Below the pieces are notes generated by a model, which saw only the letters and a program-made list of their open reading frames with translations, had not been told where the DNA came from and searched no databases. A stretch of 64,000 nt of DNA from Rhodospirillales bacterium. Its GTDB lineage: Bacteria; Pseudomonadota; Alphaproteobacteria; Rhodospirillales; UBA2165. The DNA lies in contig JAOMCN010000004.1 in assembly GCA_028345065.1 (NCBI GenBank), positions 1-64,000 on the forward strand, given 5' to 3'. Shown in pieces: positions 42,654 to 53,583 of the stretch (position 1 is its first letter; every line of letters starts with the position of its first letter). Both the position numbers and the translations under genes were made by a program.

Positions 42654-42803
42654 TTATTCAATTTCCTCATCCGCATCAGTAGCGCAGTGAGTACGATAGA
42701 TTTCTTCAATCTCCGCGCGGAACCTTTCTTTCACTTTTTCCAGAGGCGGATGGCCACAAATTCTAGCGTATGCAATTTCTATGTCTTCAAGTATAATTTT
42801 CAT
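42654..42803 (-). CDS. Small ORF, 49 aa, unknown
   Basis: MKIILEDIEIAYARICGHPPLEKVKERFRAEIEEIYRTHCATDADEEIE; below the ORF-track length cut-off. Confidence 0.35.
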   Translation of the reverse strand: MKIILEDIEIAYARICGHPPLEKVKERFRAEIEEIYRTHCATDADEEIE

Positions 42804-43034
42804 AGAAGTATTTAAGAATTAATGCTGAAAGTTTGTGTTGGCGCATTCGCTCGCCAGAAAATGAGCCCAACAATTTGCCCCTTAGTTACTGCTTAGCTGG
42901 CATCCGAAAAATTCCATTGTGCTAGCTGGCTGTAGCACGTAGACAATGCTCGCTGCACAAAAAGGGTCCCAACTATAGTTTGATTAAAGTTGGAAATCCG
43001 CTTGACTAATCCTTTAGAAACAATAGGTTGCAGT

Positions 43035-43087
43035 GGGCCACGGTCCCCCAACGGGTCGCGATCCATCTGTGAGGATGGGAGAAACGT
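43035..43087 (+). promoter_or_regulatory. Structured serC 5' leader (candidate serC RNA motif)
   Basis: gggccacggtcccccaacgggtcgcgatCCATCtgtgagGATGGgagaa: two potential hairpins, the second overlapping the likely RBS; upstream of serC-serA in an alphaproteobacterium. Confidence 0.55.
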
Positions 43088-43200
43088 TTTGAATACAATA
43101 GCCAAACCGGATGTTCGCCCGGTAAACCCTAATTTTTCTTCTGGTCCATGCGCAAAACGGCCTGGTTGGACTTTAGCCGGACTCAGTGATGCCGTGCTTG
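43035..43200 (+). repeat. Copy 2 of 166-bp duplicated segment (intact serC leader + 5' end)
   Basis: See 39784-39949. Confidence 0.95.
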
Positions 43201-44258
43201 GGCGGTCACACCGTTCGTTGGAGGGAAAGGCTAAGCTCCAATTGGTTCTCGATAAAACACGAGCGCTACTCAATATACCTAAGGAATTTAGGATCGGTAT
43301 TGTGGCGGCATCTGATACGGGAGCTATTGAGATGTCTCTTTGGTCGATGCTTGGAACGAGGGGAGTTGATATTTTAGCCTGGGAAAGTTTTGGTCGGGGT
43401 TGGGTTTTGGATGTGGAGAATCAATTAAAACTTCCAAATTCTCGAGTTCTAGATGCTGAATATGGTAAATTGCCTGACCTGTCTGAAGTTGATTTTAGCC
43501 GTGACGTCGTTTTTTTGTGGAACGGAACTACTTCGGGTGTCCGGGTTCCAAATGGCGACTGGATCCGGGTTGATCGGCAAGGATTAACCATTTGCGATGC
43601 GACTTCGGCAATTTTTGCCATGGAGTTGCCTTGGGAGAAATTGGACGTAATTACCTATTCCTGGCAGAAGGTCATGGGAGGGGAGGCACAGCACGGAATG
43701 CTTATTTTGAGTCCGCGTGCGGTGGAACGTCTTGAAACATATACACCACCTTGGCCAATACCAAAAATATTTCGTTTAACTTCAGACAGCAAACTGATTG
43801 AGGGCATATTCACGGGCGCTACCATTAACACCCCATCCATGCTGTGTGTGGAGGATGCTTTAGATGGCCTCAATTGGGCTGAGAGCGTCGGCGGAGTTCA
43901 GGCGTTGATCGTCCGTTCAGAAGCTAATTTGACAGTTTTGAGAAAGTGGGTAGAAGGATCAGAAGATGTTGACTTTCTCGCTGAAGATCCTGAAACGATT
44001 TCTAGTACATCCGTATGTATCAAAATTACAGCACCTTGGTTTTGTGGGTTAGGGTTAAAAGAACAAAGACGCATAACAAACAAAATTAGCACACTCTTGG
44101 AAGAAGAGGCTGTTGCTTACGATATTAATGCCTACCGGGACGCCCCGCCTGGGCTTCGCATTTGGGCTGGCTCCACTGTAGAAGTGACAGATCTTGAAGC
44201 TTTGACGCCTTGGATTGATTGGGCAATTTCTTTAGCACAATTAGAATGTACATCTTAG
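43089..44258 (+). CDS. serC: Phosphoserine aminotransferase
   Basis: [41 protein letters not shown]...; TTG start after GGGAGAA; followed by serA. Confidence 0.93.
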   Translation: MNTIAKPDVRPVNPNFSSGPCAKRPGWTLAGLSDAVLGRSHRSLEGKAKLQLVLDKTRALLNIPKEFRIGIVAASDTGAIEMSLWSMLGTRGVDILAWESFGRGWVLDVENQLKLPNSRVLDAEYGKLPDLSEVDFSRDVVFLWNGTTSGVRVPNGDWIRVDRQGLTICDATSAIFAMELPWEKLDVITYSWQKVMGGEAQHGMLILSPRAVERLETYTPPWPIPKIFRLTSDSKLIEGIFTGATINTPSMLCVEDALDGLNWAESVGGVQALIVRSEANLTVLRKWVEGSEDVDFLAEDPETISSTSVCIKITAPWFCGLGLKEQRRITNKISTLLEEEAVAYDINAYRDAPPGLRIWAGSTVEVTDLEALTPWIDWAISLAQLECTS

Positions 44259-44277
44259 AGAGAAGTTGAGGATGGTT

Positions 44278-45858
44278 ACGATGCCAAAGGTCTTAATTTC
44301 CGACACCATGAGCCCCCGAGCGGCTGAAATTCTTAAGGAGCGGGGTATTGAGGTAGATGTTATCCCCGACATGAGCCCCGATGACTTGAAAGCTTGTATA
44401 GGTGGGTATCATGGTTTGATAGTTAGGTCTGCAACTAGCGTCACATCCCAAATATTGGAAGGTGCTAAAAATTTAAAAATAATCGGCAGAGCGGGGATTG
44501 GTGTCGATAATATTGATATTTTGGCTGCTTCAGCCAAAGGTGTCGTTGTAATGAATACACCCTTCGGCAATTCAATTACGACAGCAGAGCATACTATCGC
44601 GATGATGTTCGCCTTAGCCAGAAATATTGCTGCGGCAAGTGTATCAACACATGCCGGTAAATGGGAAAAAGCCAAGTTTGTTGGGATCGAACTTTCCGGT
44701 AAAACACTTGGTATTATTGGTTGCGGTAATATTGGTTCTATTGTCGCAGAAAGGGCTATTGGACTAAAGATGAAAGTCGCGGCTTATGATCCATTTCTAT
44801 CGCCTGAAAGGGCAACTAAAATCGGTGTAGATAAAGTAGAGTTGGACGACCTATTTGCACGTTCTGATGTTATTAGCCTTCACACACCTTTGACCGACGC
44901 TACCCGCGGTATAATCAATCGCCGCGCAATTGAGAAAATGAAAAATGGTGTTCACATCATTAACTGCGCGCGAGGTGGTCTCATCGATGAGGGAGATCTA
45001 AAGATAGCTGTCGAATCTGGAAAGGTTTCTGGCGCAGCGTTAGACGTGTTCTCCAAGGAGCCTGCAACAGAAAATGCCCTATTCGGAAATCAAAAAATTA
45101 TAGCTACTCCTCATTTGGGAGCTTCGACGAATGAAGCACAGATCAATGTTGCCATCCAGATTTCTGAACAAGTTTCCGATTATTTGCTAAATGGTGCGGT
45201 CGTACATGCTTTAAATATGCCTTCAGTAAGCGCTGAAGATGCCCCCAAATTGTCTCCGTATTTGAAGCTTGCGGAACAATTGGGAAGCTTTGCCGGTCAA
45301 GTGACAAATACCGCAATTAAGAAGGTTAGCGTAGATTATTGTGGTCACGTTTCCGGGCTTAACACGAAGCCTTTGACGGCTATAGTATTGAAGGGCTTAC
45401 TCACGCCTCTTTTAGAGTCAGTCAACATGGTTAGTGCACCGATAGTGGCAAGGGAGCGCAATATCGAAATTACCGAAGCTACAAGCGAAACGTTGGACGA
45501 ATTTCAAACCTTGATTAAATTAACAATTACTACGGAAAAACAGGTGCGTTCGGTAGCTGGAACTTTGTCTCACGGAGATCGGCCCAGAGTAGTTGAGATA
45601 AAGGATATCGCTATAGATGCCGAGCTAGGCCCCAATATGCTATATATTACCAACGAGGATAAGCCAGGTTTCATTGGTAATCTTGGTACGACATTAGGGG
45701 ACGCGGGAATAAATATCGCAACCTTCAATTTAGGTCGACAAAAGACCCATGGCAATTCCATAGCCCTGATTGAAACTGATGGACCGGTACCAGACGAGAT
45801 AGCAGAAAAGGTCCGCCGCCTACCCCACGTAGTTCAGGTTGTCCCGCTAACCTTTTAG
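44278..45858 (+). CDS. serA: D-3-phosphoglycerate dehydrogenase
   Basis: KTLGIIGCGNIGSIVAERAIGLKMKVAAYDPF...IINCARGGLIDEGDL, C-terminal ACT domain. Confidence 0.95.
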   Translation, partial: TMPKVLISDTMSPRAAEILKERGIEVDVIPDMSPDDLKACIGGYHGLIVRSATSVTSQILEGAKNLKIIGRAGIGVDNIDILAASAKGVVVMNTPFGNSITTAEHTIAMMFALARNIAAASVSTHAGKWEKAKFVGIELSGKTLGIIGCGNIGSIVAERAIGLKMKVAAYDPFLSPERATKIGVDKVELDDLFARSDVISLHTPLTDATRGIINRRAIEKMKNGVHIINCARGGLIDEGDLKIAVESGKVSGAALDVFSKEPATENALFGNQKIIATPHLGASTNEAQINVAIQISEQVSDYLLNGAVVHALNMPSVSAEDAPKLSPYLKLAEQLGSFAGQVTNTAIKKVSVDYCGHVSGLNTKPLTAIVLKGLLTPLLESVNMVSAPIVARERNIEITEATSETLDEFQTLIKLTITTEKQVRSVAGTLSHGDRPRVVEIKDIAIDAELGPNMLYITNEDKPGFIGNLGTTLGDAGINIATFNLGRQKTHGNSIALIETDGPVPDEIAEKVRRLPHVVQVVPLTF

Positions 45859-46153
45859 ATAATTTAACTCGTCAGGTTGAGACAGCGGGCTATTGCAACG
45901 TTTCTAATTGTCCATCAGAAAATCAAAAAGGCATTTGATTTTTGACTTGCATTTATAAGTATTTCCAAAGTAACTGCAGAAGAAAATTACCTTGTTCTCA
46001 TCTTGTCGTTTGATTCTTAATAAGTTTTTTTACTTATCCACTTGATTTACCAACTGAGTCAGACCAAACTTCGTTTGGCTAACAAAAACTTCATAAAGTG
46101 GCCAAAGATAAATTAGTTAAGTAATCGTTGGTCACCAAAACGGGGAGAAATAC

Positions 46154-46622
46154 AATGGCAACCGTTTCCCTTACGGTAAACGGGAAGGTTATGTCGGCTG
46201 AGGCTAGTGCCGATACACTTCTCGTAAATTTTATCAGAGAAAATCTTGGGATGACTGGCACTCATGTAGGATGCGATACCAGCCAATGCGGTGCTTGCGT
46301 GGTAATGGTCAATGGAGATTCCGTAAAAAGCTGCACAATGCTTGCAGTTCAGGCTGAAGGCACCGAAGTGACCACAGTAGAGGGTTTGGCATCCAACGGA
46401 GACCTTCACCCTATGCAGCAGGCATTTCATGATAATCATGCATTGCAATGTGGGTACTGTACACCAGGTATGTTGATTAGTTCTATTGATCTGGTGACCA
46501 AGAACCCCAATGCCACTGAGGCGGAAATCAGACACGGCCTCGAAGGTAACCTCTGCCGATGCACAGGCTATCACAATATTGTTAAAGCCGTTCAGGCCGG
46601 CGCAGCAGAGATGAAGGGATAA
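46154..46622 (+). CDS. coxS: (2Fe-2S) small subunit, xanthine dehydrogenase/CO dehydrogenase family
   Basis: [25 protein letters not shown]...[14 protein letters not shown]...[16 protein letters not shown]. Confidence 0.92.
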
Positions 46623-46627
46623 AAATC

Positions 46628-48988
46628 ATGCCAGACGGAAATACAGGAATTGGTGCCGCGGTTAAACGTAAAGAAGACGGGCGTTTTTTAACGGGTAAAG
46701 GAAGATTTACGGATGATATTAACCGTCCAAACCAGACTTTTGCCTATTTTCTCAGAAGCTCTGTTGCCCATGCCAATATTAAGAATGTAGATACAAGTGC
46801 TGCGTTAACCGCTGAAGGTGTGGTTGCTGTCTACACGAATGGAGACATGGAAGGTGTTGGCGGAGTTCCTTGTGGATGGGGCCTCACATTTCAAAATGGC
46901 GATCCAATGGTTGAGCCGGTCCATCCGATCTTAGCTGCGGGTAAAGTCCGCCATGTGGGTGATCCCATTGCCGTCGTAATAGCGGAAACAAAAAAACAAG
47001 CGAAAGCTGCGGCGGCCCTTATCAAAATTGACCTAGAAGATTTGCCAGCAGTAGTCAATATGACAAATGCCGTTGAAGGTGGTACCTTGGTCCATGAGGA
47101 AGCTGCTAATAATATTTGCTATGACTGGGCAATTGGCGACAAGGACGAAGTTGATAAAGTTTTTGATGGCGCAGATCATGTCACCAGCATCGAGATCATT
47201 AACAACCGACTGATTCCCAACGCTATCGAGCCCCGTGTTGCTATTGGCGATTATGATGCAGTTAGTCAAAAATATACTTTATATACCAGCACCCAGAGTC
47301 CGCACGTAATCAGGCTATTAATGGGAGCATTTGTTTTGCAGATACCTGAGCATAAGCTTCGCGTGGTGGCACCCGATGTGGGAGGTGGGTTTGGTTCTAA
47401 GACATTCCATTATGCTGAAGAAGCCATGGTAACCTGGGCAGCCGGGCATCTGGGACGTCCCGTGAAATGGACGGCAGAACGTTCAGAGAGCTTTGTCTCT
47501 GACGCCCATGGACGTGATCACGTGACGACAGCTGAACTTGCTTTAAGTAAGGACGGAAAGTTCCTGGCCCTCCGGGAAAAGACCTACGCCAATATGGGTG
47601 CTTACCTTTCCACATTCGGTCCTGCAATTGCTACCTACCTGCATTCTACACTTTTGGCTGGCGTCTACACGACGCCATTAATTTATAGTAACATCATAGC
47701 GGTATTCACTAATACGGTTGCGGTAGATGCTTATCGAGGGGCTGGCCGACCTGAAGCAACCTATATATTGGAACGCCTCGTTGACCGTGCTGCTCGTGAA
47801 CTGGGAATTGATCAGGTGGAAATTCGGCGCAAGAACTTTATCCCGCCTGATGCGTTTCCGTATCAGACACCTGTTGCGCTGGAATATGATTCTGGAGATT
47901 ACGAGGCCACTCTTGCTTCTGCATTAGAGGGCGCGGACGTGGATGGATTTGAGGCTAGAAAATCGAAGGCAGCGAAGAATGGCAAACTCCGTGGTGTCGG
48001 TTACTCCACCTATGTCGAAGCATGTGGTGCAGCCCCTTCAGCGGTCGCTGGTGCGTTAGGCGCGCGCGCCGGTTTATATGAATCGGCTAATGTTCGTGTT
48101 CACCCGACAGGTAGTGTAACCGTCTTTACGGGCAGCCATTCCCATGGGCAAGGGCATGAAACAGCCTTTGCTCAACTCGTTTCAGAACAAATTGGTGTCG
48201 ACATAGATAGCGTTGAAATTGCTCACGGCGATACGGATCAAGTACAATTTGGCATGGGGACTTACGCCTCACGGTCACTTGCGGTGGGGGGATCGGCTAT
48301 TGTAAAGGCCCTGGATAAAATTATCGATAAATCCAAGAAAATCGCTGCACACATCATGGAGGCTGCCGAGAGTGATATTGAATTCGAGGATGGTACGTTC
48401 AAGGTTGCAGGGACCGACAAATCGATGGGATTTGGTGAAGTGGCTCTTGCAGCTTATGTACCTCATAATTACCCATTGGACGTGCTGGAGCCTGGACTTG
48501 AAGAATCGGCTTTCTACGATCCAGCTAACTTCACCTATCCTGCAGGGTGCCACATATGTGAAGTGGAGATTGATCCAACCACAGGGGTCGTGGAGATTGT
48601 AAACTTTACAGCGGCTGATGATCCCGGGATCGTAATTAATCCTATAATCGTGGAGGGTCAGATCCACGGTGGCGTAGCCCAGGGTATCGGCCAGGCTCTT
48701 CTAGAGGGTTGCGTCTATGACGATAACGGGCAGTTGATTACTGGCACATATATGGATTACACGATGCCACGGGCGGACGATTTACCGTCGTATGTGGTAA
48801 GTACCGAATCTTCCAGGTGTACGCACAATCCGTTAGGCGTAAAGGGTGTTGGTGAGGTTGGAACCATAGGTGCAACACCGGCCGTAATTAACGCCATTGT
48901 GGACGCTTTGTCGGAACTTGGTGTTACAGATATGCCTATGCCTGCGACACCACAGACAGTCTGGCGTGCGATCCAGGAAGCATCATAA
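46628..48988 (+). CDS. coxL: Molybdopterin large subunit, form II CO dehydrogenase-like / xanthine dehydrogenase family
   Basis: 786 aa; [26 protein letters not shown]; order S-L-M with coxD/coxE homologs downstream. Confidence 0.85.
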   Translation: MPDGNTGIGAAVKRKEDGRFLTGKGRFTDDINRPNQTFAYFLRSSVAHANIKNVDTSAALTAEGVVAVYTNGDMEGVGGVPCGWGLTFQNGDPMVEPVHPILAAGKVRHVGDPIAVVIAETKKQAKAAAALIKIDLEDLPAVVNMTNAVEGGTLVHEEAANNICYDWAIGDKDEVDKVFDGADHVTSIEIINNRLIPNAIEPRVAIGDYDAVSQKYTLYTSTQSPHVIRLLMGAFVLQIPEHKLRVVAPDVGGGFGSKTFHYAEEAMVTWAAGHLGRPVKWTAERSESFVSDAHGRDHVTTAELALSKDGKFLALREKTYANMGAYLSTFGPAIATYLHSTLLAGVYTTPLIYSNIIAVFTNTVAVDAYRGAGRPEATYILERLVDRAARELGIDQVEIRRKNFIPPDAFPYQTPVALEYDSGDYEATLASALEGADVDGFEARKSKAAKNGKLRGVGYSTYVEACGAAPSAVAGALGARAGLYESANVRVHPTGSVTVFTGSHSHGQGHETAFAQLVSEQIGVDIDSVEIAHGDTDQVQFGMGTYASRSLAVGGSAIVKALDKIIDKSKKIAAHIMEAAESDIEFEDGTFKVAGTDKSMGFGEVALAAYVPHNYPLDVLEPGLEESAFYDPANFTYPAGCHICEVEIDPTTGVVEIVNFTAADDPGIVINPIIVEGQIHGGVAQGIGQALLEGCVYDDNGQLITGTYMDYTMPRADDLPSYVVSTESSRCTHNPLGVKGVGEVGTIGATPAVINAIVDALSELGVTDMPMPATPQTVWRAIQEAS

Positions 48989-49002
48989 AGGAGGAGAGGA
49001 AG

Positions 49003-49797
49003 ATGTCAGAATTTAATTATGCAATGGCCTCTTCGGCCGATGACGCGTCAACTCAGGTAAAAGGGACCGGTGACGGTTCTTTAATTGCCGGTGGAATGAC
49101 GTTAATTCCGTCTATAAAATTGGGGTTAGCCACTCCCACCGATCTGATCGATTTGGCCGGGGCAGGCCTTAGCGGTATTTCAGTGGAAGGCACAACCGTT
49201 ACCATTGGAGCGATGACACGGCATGTGGATGTAGCATCATCAAAGGAAGTTGTGAATGCTGTACCGGCTTTGTCGGGCATGGCCAGCGGGATTGGAGACC
49301 CACAAGTTCGTAACCGAGGGACCATTGGAGGATCTGTTGCAAATAATGATCCAGCTGCCGATTACCCTGCGGCATGCTTAGGGTTGGGAGCAACGATTCA
49401 AACAAACGATAGGGAAATCTCTGCAGATGATTTTTTTACGGGCCTATTTACAACGGCGTTAAAAGAAGGGGAAGTAATTACCTCGGTCGGTTTTCCGATA
49501 CCGGAAAGGGCTGCCTACGTTAAGTTTCCCAACCCGGCAAGTCGTTATGCGTTGGTGGGTGTGTTTGTCTCCGACGGTCCTATGGGTATTCGTGTTGCGG
49601 TGACCGGAGCAGGCATTAATGGTGTTTATAGAGAATCTAGTTTCGAAAGCGCTTTATCAGGAGCTTGGGAATCAGCCACATTGGATGGTGTTAAAGCCGA
49701 TGAAAGTTCAATGGCGTCAGATATTCACGCGGCAGCAGACTATAGAGCACACTTGGTTGGTGAAATCGCTCGTCGGGCGGTTGCCGCTAGCGTATAG
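49003..49797 (+). CDS. coxM: FAD-binding medium subunit, CO dehydrogenase/xanthine dehydrogenase family
   Basis: LIAGGMTLIPSIKLGLATPTDLIDLAG...VRNRGTIGGSVANNDPAADYPAA. Confidence 0.9.
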   Translation: MSEFNYAMASSADDASTQVKGTGDGSLIAGGMTLIPSIKLGLATPTDLIDLAGAGLSGISVEGTTVTIGAMTRHVDVASSKEVVNAVPALSGMASGIGDPQVRNRGTIGGSVANNDPAADYPAACLGLGATIQTNDREISADDFFTGLFTTALKEGEVITSVGFPIPERAAYVKFPNPASRYALVGVFVSDGPMGIRVAVTGAGINGVYRESSFESALSGAWESATLDGVKADESSMASDIHAAADYRAHLVGEIARRAVAASV

Positions 49798-49824
49798 TTA
49801 ACTCAAATAGTTTTTTCCTTTAAT

Positions 49825-49860
49825 TTCCCCACCTGTCCAAATTTATGGACAGGAGGGGAA
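49825..49860 (+). terminator. Strong hairpin between coxM and coxD homologs (terminator/attenuator/processing-like)
   Basis: ttcccc-a-cctgtcc-aaatttat-ggacagg-a-ggggaa: 13 bp with one A.A mismatch, followed by gtgttttct. Confidence 0.5.
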
Positions 49861-49910
49861 GTGTTTTCTATGCTTCTCATAATCCTCAATAAACGGAAAT
49901 AAGGATAAAT

Positions 49911-50828
49911 ATGACTGAGCTCCCCCAATCGGTGGACGCTACATCTGATTTGTTGCGTTCTGGTGATTATCTCGCCAATCGTAGTCTGGCTACCGCGCTC
50001 TACTTGTCTCTTACCCTCGGACGTCCGTTGTTTCTAGAAGGGGAAGCAGGGGTGGGTAAAACAGAAATAGCGAAGGTGTTATCTGAAACATTAGGCCGAA
50101 AATTATTACGTTTGCAATGCTATGAAGGTCTTGATGTTACGACGGCAGTTTATGAATGGAATTATTCTCGCCAAATGGTGGAAATTCGAATGGCAGAAGC
50201 TGCGGGAGAACGAGATAGGGATAAACTTGAAGCTGATCTCTTTGGCGACGCATTTTTGATTAAACGACCGCTTTTGCAGGCATTGGAAGCACAGCCATCG
50301 GGACCGCCAGTTTTGTTGATTGATGAACTCGATCGTACCGACGAGCCTTTTGAAGCCTATTTGTTAGAGGTTCTTTCTGATTTTCAGGTTACCATACCCG
50401 AACTTGGTACCATAACGGCTAAGGACCCCCCGCTGGTTGTGATTACTTCCAATCGAACTCGCGAGATTCATGATGCTTTGAAACGCCGTTGTTTCTACCA
50501 TTGGGTGGATTATCCGACTGCCAACCTCGAATTAGAAATCATAAAGATAAAAGCTCCGGCAGCATCGGAAACATTGTCGGCAGAAGTTGTGGGTTTTGTT
50601 CAGCAGTTACGTGGGATGGATTTGTTTAAGCAACCGGGAGTGGCCGAAACTATAGACTGGGCTCACGCTCTTACCCAACTTGACTGCATGGCACTCGATC
50701 CAGAAATGGTTAACGATACTTTGGGTACTTTATTGAAATATCAAGACGATATTGCCAAAATAGAAGGTAGCGAAGCCAGTCGTATCCTCAAGGAAGTAAA
50801 AATGGAAATCGCAACGGCAGGTGCTTGA
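49911..50828 (+). CDS. MoxR-family AAA ATPase (CoxD-like)
   Basis: RPLFLEGEAGVGKTEIAKVLSETLGRKLLRLQCYEGLDVTTAVYEWNY. Confidence 0.9.
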   Translation: MTELPQSVDATSDLLRSGDYLANRSLATALYLSLTLGRPLFLEGEAGVGKTEIAKVLSETLGRKLLRLQCYEGLDVTTAVYEWNYSRQMVEIRMAEAAGERDRDKLEADLFGDAFLIKRPLLQALEAQPSGPPVLLIDELDRTDEPFEAYLLEVLSDFQVTIPELGTITAKDPPLVVITSNRTREIHDALKRRCFYHWVDYPTANLELEIIKIKAPAASETLSAEVVGFVQQLRGMDLFKQPGVAETIDWAHALTQLDCMALDPEMVNDTLGTLLKYQDDIAKIEGSEASRILKEVKMEIATAGA

Positions 50829-50831
50829 TCT

Positions 50832-52097
50832 ATGACTGTCAGATCCTTTGAGGATGATGGCCGTAAGGATAATAACCGCGGTTTGCCTCGTATCGGTATA
50901 GGTGGTCGCCTTTCAGAAAATATCATGCATTTTGGTCGGGTTTTACGCCGTGCCGGTCTTCCCATTGGCCCGGGTCAGATAATAGGTGCTATCAATGCTG
51001 TGAGCGAAGTTGGTCTTGGAAACCGAGGGGACTTTTATTGGACCCTTCATTCTGTATTTGTAAACCGACAAGACCAGCGTGATATTTTCGACCAGGCATT
51101 TCATATATTTTGGCGCAACCCCGAAATCTTGGAAAAGATGATGCAAATGATTTTACCGGACATCGGGTCACCAGAGGCTATGGCAAATACAGATGAGATC
51201 TCTCGGCGAGTTTCTGAAGCCTTGTCTCAGAACGAGAAGGAGGCATCTGGAGAAGAGCAGCAGGAGGAAAAGGAGTTTGATGCGGCTCTGACGTGGAGTG
51301 CTGGAGAAGTTCTAAGTCAGAAAGATTTTGAAAAAATGTCTTCAGATGAAATGGTAGAGGCAAGAGAGGCTATTAAACGTTTGCGTCTGCCGATCATGGA
51401 AGTGCCAACGCGACGATTTCGTTCATATTCTTCAGGCCCACGCGTAGACATGCGCCGAACACTTCGGGCCGCTTTACGGTCGTGTAACGGCTACATACCG
51501 CTGATGCGTAGGGAAAGGCGAACCCGCCGTCCACCTTTGGTGATAATTTGCGATATTTCTGGGTCTATGGAGCGCTATTCCCGGATGATTCTCCACTTCA
51601 TGCACACGATAATTAATGATCGGGATAGAGTGCATACATTCGTTTTCGGAACGCGACTAACAAATGTAACACGTTATTTGCGTTACAAAGACGTAGATAT
51701 GGCTTTATCTAGAATAGGTGAAGAAGTAGTGGACTGGTCAGGGGGTACGAGGATCGGCAGGTGCTTACACGATTTTAACCAAAATTGGTCTCGGCGAGTT
51801 TTGGCACAGGGAGCGGTGGCCATCATCATCTCAGACGGTCTTGACCGTGATGAGGGAACGGGTCTGGAGTTGGAGATGATACGTCTACACAAGTCCTGTC
51901 GAAGACTTATATGGCTAAATCCACTTCTCAGGTATGAAGGTTTCCAACCAAAGGTTATTGGAATTAGAGCCATGCTCCCTCATGTGGACGAATTTAGGAC
52001 GGTTCATAATTTAGAAAGTTTGCAAGATCTTACTCGCGTTCTGGGAGATGAACCGGTTAGCCACTTGAATAGCACTCAGTCAGTGATGATCAATTAG
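50832..52097 (+). CDS. VWA-domain protein (CoxE-like)
   Basis: PPLVIICDISGSMERYSRMILHFMHTI (MIDAS DxSGS), 4 nt downstream of the AAA ATPase. Confidence 0.9.
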   Translation: MTVRSFEDDGRKDNNRGLPRIGIGGRLSENIMHFGRVLRRAGLPIGPGQIIGAINAVSEVGLGNRGDFYWTLHSVFVNRQDQRDIFDQAFHIFWRNPEILEKMMQMILPDIGSPEAMANTDEISRRVSEALSQNEKEASGEEQQEEKEFDAALTWSAGEVLSQKDFEKMSSDEMVEAREAIKRLRLPIMEVPTRRFRSYSSGPRVDMRRTLRAALRSCNGYIPLMRRERRTRRPPLVIICDISGSMERYSRMILHFMHTIINDRDRVHTFVFGTRLTNVTRYLRYKDVDMALSRIGEEVVDWSGGTRIGRCLHDFNQNWSRRVLAQGAVAIIISDGLDRDEGTGLELEMIRLHKSCRRLIWLNPLLRYEGFQPKVIGIRAMLPHVDEFRTVHNLESLQDLTRVLGDEPVSHLNSTQSVMIN

Positions 52098-52187
52098 TTC
52101 GATTTCTGGGAGTTTTTAATAAAGACGATAATGTCCATATAGAATAGGGCTATTATTGTTATTTAAAGTCGGATTTGGGAGTTAATT

Positions 52188-53561
52188 CTATTTATAGGGG
52201 TTGTTTCCTTGTCTTACGAGCAACCGGATTGGAATACCCGGTAGTTCGAAACTTTCTCTAATTCCATTTACTAAATATCGGCGGTAATCTTCTGGGAGAG
52301 AATTTCCTCGGCTTGAAAATACGACAAAAGTTGGGGGACGCGTCTTCGCTTGGGTCATATAGCGTAGACGTATGCGACGGCCGCTGACTAAGGGGGGAGG
52401 GTGCCTTTCTAACATTACTTCAAGCCACCGATTGAGTTGGCCTGTTGGTATACGCTGGTTCCAAATATCGAAATACTTGAACGACTCCGGTAATAACTTC
52501 TGTACTCCTTTTCCCGTTAAAGCCGAGAGTATTACTATAGGTACACCGCGGATCTGGGGTAGTGATGTTTTTAGGCGGTATTCGAGATCTTTTAGTGACG
52601 ATGCACGGTTTTTAACACTATCCCATTTGTTAACAACTACAACCAAAATCCGGCCCTCGTCGATAACCTGTCTGGCTATGGTCAAGTCCTGTTTTTCCAG
52701 CATGGAATTTGCGTCTAGAACTAAATGTACTACCTGAGCAAACTGGATAGCTCGATAGGTATCAGATGTTGATAAACTCTCAACCTTATCAGTTACTTTG
52801 GACTTGCGTCTCAGTCCTGCCGTGTCTATCAGCCGGATTGGCCGGCCCTTATAATCCCACTGAACGGTGATGGCATCACGGGTGATCCCAGCCTCAGGCC
52901 CCACGAGTAGGCGTTCGTCACCAATTATTTGATTGGCAAGGGTTGATTTTCCAACGTTTGGTCGCCCCACAATTGCCATATGGAGGGGTGATTCTGCCAT
53001 TTGATCTGGCAATATTTGACCGAACTTAATATTGTCTTCGAAGTTACCGCCATCCAACTGGGTGTAATCCTCGATAAATGGTGCGAGCGATTCATATAAG
53101 TTTCCCATACCTTCGCCATGCTCTGCAGAGATCGCAATCGGTTCACCTAAACCAAGTCTCAAGGTCTCAGATAAAGCATATTTATTAATAGATCCCTCGC
53201 ATTTGTTAGCAACTAAGATGATGGGAATCTCTTGCTTGCGAAGCCAATTGGCAAAATATTCATCGAACGGCGTGATGCCCGTCCGGGTATCAACTAAAAA
53301 AAGAGCCACATCCGCTTGTTTGATAGCTAGATTGGTCTGTTTGCGCATTCGAGCTTCGAGACTATCATCATTATAGTCTTCAAACCCGGCTGTATCTATT
53401 AATGTTAATTCTAAATCACCTAATTTTCCTTCAGCTTCACGGCGATCTCTCGTAACACCTGAAGTTCGATCAACGATGGCTAATTTTTTTCCAGCTAGGC
53501 GATTAAACAAAGTAGATTTGCCGACGTTGGGGCGCCCGATAATTGCGAGGCTTAAACTCAT
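52188..53561 (-). CDS. der: Ribosome biogenesis GTPase Der (EngA)
   Basis: Two G-domains (IIGRPNVGKSTLFNRLAG; IVGRPNVGKSTLANQIIGDE). Confidence 0.97.
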   Translation of the reverse strand: MSLSLAIIGRPNVGKSTLFNRLAGKKLAIVDRTSGVTRDRREAEGKLGDLELTLIDTAGFEDYNDDSLEARMRKQTNLAIKQADVALFLVDTRTGITPFDEYFANWLRKQEIPIILVANKCEGSINKYALSETLRLGLGEPIAISAEHGEGMGNLYESLAPFIEDYTQLDGGNFEDNIKFGQILPDQMAESPLHMAIVGRPNVGKSTLANQIIGDERLLVGPEAGITRDAITVQWDYKGRPIRLIDTAGLRRKSKVTDKVESLSTSDTYRAIQFAQVVHLVLDANSMLEKQDLTIARQVIDEGRILVVVVNKWDSVKNRASSLKDLEYRLKTSLPQIRGVPIVILSALTGKGVQKLLPESFKYFDIWNQRIPTGQLNRWLEVMLERHPPPLVSGRRIRLRYMTQAKTRPPTFVVFSSRGNSLPEDYRRYLVNGIRESFELPGIPIRLLVRQGNNPYK

Positions 53562-53583
53562 GAGTTAAGGGATACTGGAACTA

